Assembly (NCBI GenBank): GCA_023460575.1 | Contig: JAEWPQ010000155.1 | Location: 1-16,888, forward strand | DNA length: 16,888 bases | Direction of reading: 5' to 3' | Source of the DNA: Bacillota bacterium | GTDB lineage: Bacteria; Bacillota; Clostridia; Lachnospirales; Lachnospiraceae | In this document: one piece after another, positions 15,369-16,888 of the stretch | Layout of the letters: each line of letters opens with the position of its first letter | How positions within the stretch are numbered: position 1 is the stretch's first letter | Translations under genes and position numbers: made by a program | Notes under the pieces: model-generated | Seen by the model: only the letters and a program-made list of their open reading frames with translations | Databases searched by the model: none | What the model was told of the DNA's origin: nothing

Positions 15369-15683
15369 TTATACATATTTTTTTATAATACTCCACAGTT
15401 TATTATTAATTTCATCTAAAGGTTTATTCAGTTTTAAACGTTCATCATAGCTATCATGATGAATATAAAAATCAGATAATCCTCCATAAGGTGGAAATAG
15501 ATTTTTATAATTTCTAATTACATATTCAGACTTTTCATTATTTGACAAATCAGAATTGATGCAATCTATTATATCTTCTATAATGCCAATCTGAATACTA
15601 TAATGTTTTCCACCATACATTTTTACCAATTCTTTCAACCTGATAAATGGCTCTTTCAAATTTTTTAAGTCATCTTCACCCAT
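15369..15683 (-). CDS. immunity protein for the second toxin tip
   Basis: 104 residues from the ATG at 15683; AGGAGGAG lies seven bases before it, whereas the longer frame from a TTG at 15701 overlaps the toxin stop codon and that ribosome site. Cytosolic, helical, no cysteine cluster. LKEPFIRLKELVKMYGGKHY is followed by IIEDIIDCINSDLSNNEKSE, then YKNLFPPYGGLSDFYIHHDS and LNKPLDEINNKLWSIIKKYV. The PPYGGLSDFYI centre looks like a conserved family core, though I cannot name the family. It starts 14 bases after the toxin stop, the standard toxin-immunity layout. Confidence 0.75.
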   Translation of the reverse strand: MGEDDLKNLKEPFIRLKELVKMYGGKHYSIQIGIIEDIIDCINSDLSNNEKSEYVIRNYKNLFPPYGGLSDFYIHHDSYDERLKLNKPLDEINNKLWSIIKKYV

Positions 15684-15697
15684 ACCTAATCTCCTCC

Positions 15698-16231
15698 TCA
15701 ATATAAAGGCGTCTTACTAATAACTTCGTAATTTAATTTCCATGGTTCGCTGATAAAAGTTTGCATTATGTCATATCCGCCACAATATACCCCACCTTGA
15801 GGACCAACAGGACCATTATATACAGTCGTTCCTTTTGGTATTTTTATCGCATAATTTGTATTTACTATTGATTCTCCTGTCAATTCACCCGTGACAGGGT
15901 CTATCCATTGTGGTTTAACTGCTGTATCTATTCTCACTTTTGCAACTGATTCAGCTGGTTCAGTAGTAAACCATTGTCCTAACGGATTATCTGAATTACC
16001 TGCTCTATAATAAACTCTATCTTCAGCTAAAACTTCCATATTATATCTACCACCATAATAATTTTGAGCCGGATTATTCTTCATTTCTGCTAACGGTCCA
16101 GGATTTTCAATCATATTATATTTATAATTTGCATTATCATCTGAACCATATGTAACAGTTCCTTTATCCTCCTGAATACTCTTGCCCGAACCCTCAGGTG
16201 GAGTACTGAGATATACAGAAAGGGGCGAAAA
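15698..16231 (-). pseudogene. orphan C-terminal toxin tip, second type (possible ART/TNT-like)
   Basis: Open frame entering through FSPLSVYLSTPPEGSG (to 16184) and ending at a TGA at 15698, about 178 residues. After the junction comes a 30-residue linker, then YYGGRYNMEVLAEDRVYYRA, GNSDNPLGQWFTTEPAES, AVKPQWIDPVTGELTG, NYAIKIPKGTTVYNGPVGPQ and GGVYCGGYDIMQTFI. An Arg in YYRAG, a WFTT segment and a late GGxxxxQTF segment, in that order, recall NAD-binding ADP-ribosyltransferase or TNT-type toxins; this is a pattern guess, not an assignment. It lacks any delivery domain, signal or credible start (the ATG at 16114 has no ribosome site). Silent cassette, like the TreTu tip. Confidence 0.7.
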
Positions 16232-16806
16232 TTCGTAATCGTTTAAAAAAAGTATAACACATCTTCGTGCTATTTTTAAGTAAGAAATTACTGTTCTTCT
16301 TCTGGTATTGGTTCACGGTATTCTGTCTAATTTTTCATCATTCCGTACACAATGTTCACCAATCTCCGCATGATGCAGATCAGTGCCTGAGACTTTGTCT
16401 TTCCTTCACCGATTTTCCGCATATAATAATCATAAAATACCGGATGATTGGGCATTCCGTTCTTTAGTCTGGACACCATGGTTACCGCCAGGAAATAAAA
16501 CAGTCCATGTAGCTGGCGGTTGCCTTGCCTAGAGCTTTGTTCCTTGCCTTTTCCAGCGAAACTGAATTTTACAGGAGCAACTCCTGCAAACCTTGCAAGC
16601 TTATCTGCACTGGAAAATCTTCGGATATCTCCGATTTCCGCTATTAACTTGCTTGCGATAGACGTTCCAATTCCCGGCATACTGGTCAGTTTATAATCAA
16701 AGCTATGCAGGATTTTCTCGATTTCTTTATCAAGCCCTGCTAATTCTTCTTTTTGATGTTACAAATCCCGTACCAGACTTGTTGTGATAAAGTCTCTGGA
16801 TTCCTG
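16185..16806 (-). repeat. direct repeat copy 2: IS110 3' block plus toxin junction
   Basis: Partner of 13726-14349. The IS110 sequence continues to the right of 16806 here, so this copy is the less truncated one. Confidence 0.88.
16244..16271 (-). terminator. terminator at the end of IS110 copy 2
   Basis: AGCAC pairs with GTGTT (one G-U) around six bases on the minus strand, followed by ATACTTTTTTT; equivalent to the site in copy 1. Confidence 0.5.
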
Positions 16807-16888
16807 ATAATCTCGTATGGTATTTCCATCATTCTGAACATAATCCAGAATCAACTCCGCCTTATCTTTTCTGATGATAGGAGATAGT
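16288..16888 (-). pseudogene. IS110-family transposase, copy 2 (two nonsense mutations; 5' part outside window)
   Basis: The frame reads LSPIIRKDKAELILDYVQND from the window edge, then RDYQESRDFITTSLVRDL and a TAA stop where copy 1 has GAA (Glu). It continues through the IS110 C-terminal domain (SMPGIGTSIASKLIAEIG; FAGVAPVKFS; RQGNRQLHGLFYFL) to a TAG near 16327 where the repaired copy-1 frame has AAG (Lys). The original stop would be at 16288-16290. The serine-containing C-terminal domain is recognisable, but the protein cannot be made whole. The N-terminal catalytic domain would lie beyond 16888. Confidence 0.88.

Noticed and set aside
12400..16888. CRISPR array or prophage as explanation of the repeated island
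   Set aside because: Repeats are two long direct copies, not short spaced ones, and no phage structural, integrase or Cas gene is visible.

Overview
The window looks like a chromosome segment of a low-to-moderate GC anaerobic Firmicute, most likely a Lachnospiraceae/Clostridium-cluster XIVa type bacterium. This rests on strong AGGAGG Shine-Dalgarno sites, a secreted GH11 xylanase, DUF1576, DUF2628 and SdpI/DUF3784 families, a manganese riboswitch and IS110-family remnants. The organism call is inference from gene content, not a database match.

Positions 1-5357 carry three genes on the minus strand: the 5' part of an ABC-F ATPase (cut by the window edge), a DUF1576 membrane protein, and a P2-type cation ATPase. 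The ATPase leader contains a consensus sigma-A promoter (5329-5357), a yybP-ykoY manganese riboswitch (5189-5283) and an overlapping intrinsic terminator (5131-5199). That arrangement marks the pump as a probable Mn2+ exporter that is switched on by its substrate.

Positions 5358-7392 carry two plus-strand genes for exported proteins: a GH11 endo-xylanase and an SUMF1/FGE-fold lipoprotein. The xylanase gene is bracketed by a 32-bp inverted repeat (29 of 32 bases match), which no ordinary feature explains. A 17-bp palindrome next to a -10 box lies upstream.

Positions 7404-12226 are ordinary chromosome. They hold an aspartate/glutamate racemase with an unusual Thr/Cys active site, a three-gene minus-strand unit (DUF3784/PH-like membrane protein, SdpI-family protein, VOC protein) opposite a divergent XRE regulator, and a DUF2628 membrane protein. 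A perfect 21-bp hairpin begins on the stop codon of the regulator gene.

Positions 12400-16888 form an AT-rich, decayed accessory island and are the most interesting part. Read on the minus strand it is a series of displaced C-terminal toxin tips of a polymorphic toxin, each followed directly by its immunity gene. Both tips are entered through the same in-frame junction (YLSTPPEGSG) and both lie downstream of the same ~620-bp block, which ends an IS110-family transposase and its terminator. One pair is recognisable as TreTu/TriTu. The second has an unassigned, possibly NAD-dependent (ART/TNT-like) tip. A third immunity-like gene stands alone behind a possible toxin remnant. Neither tip has a convincing start of its own, so these look like silent cassettes, with a full-length parental toxin predicted beyond the right edge. 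Both IS110 copies are broken by different mutations. A small plus-strand gene (14575-14850) has a decayed second copy at 12418-12570, which supports repeated duplication and decay across the island.
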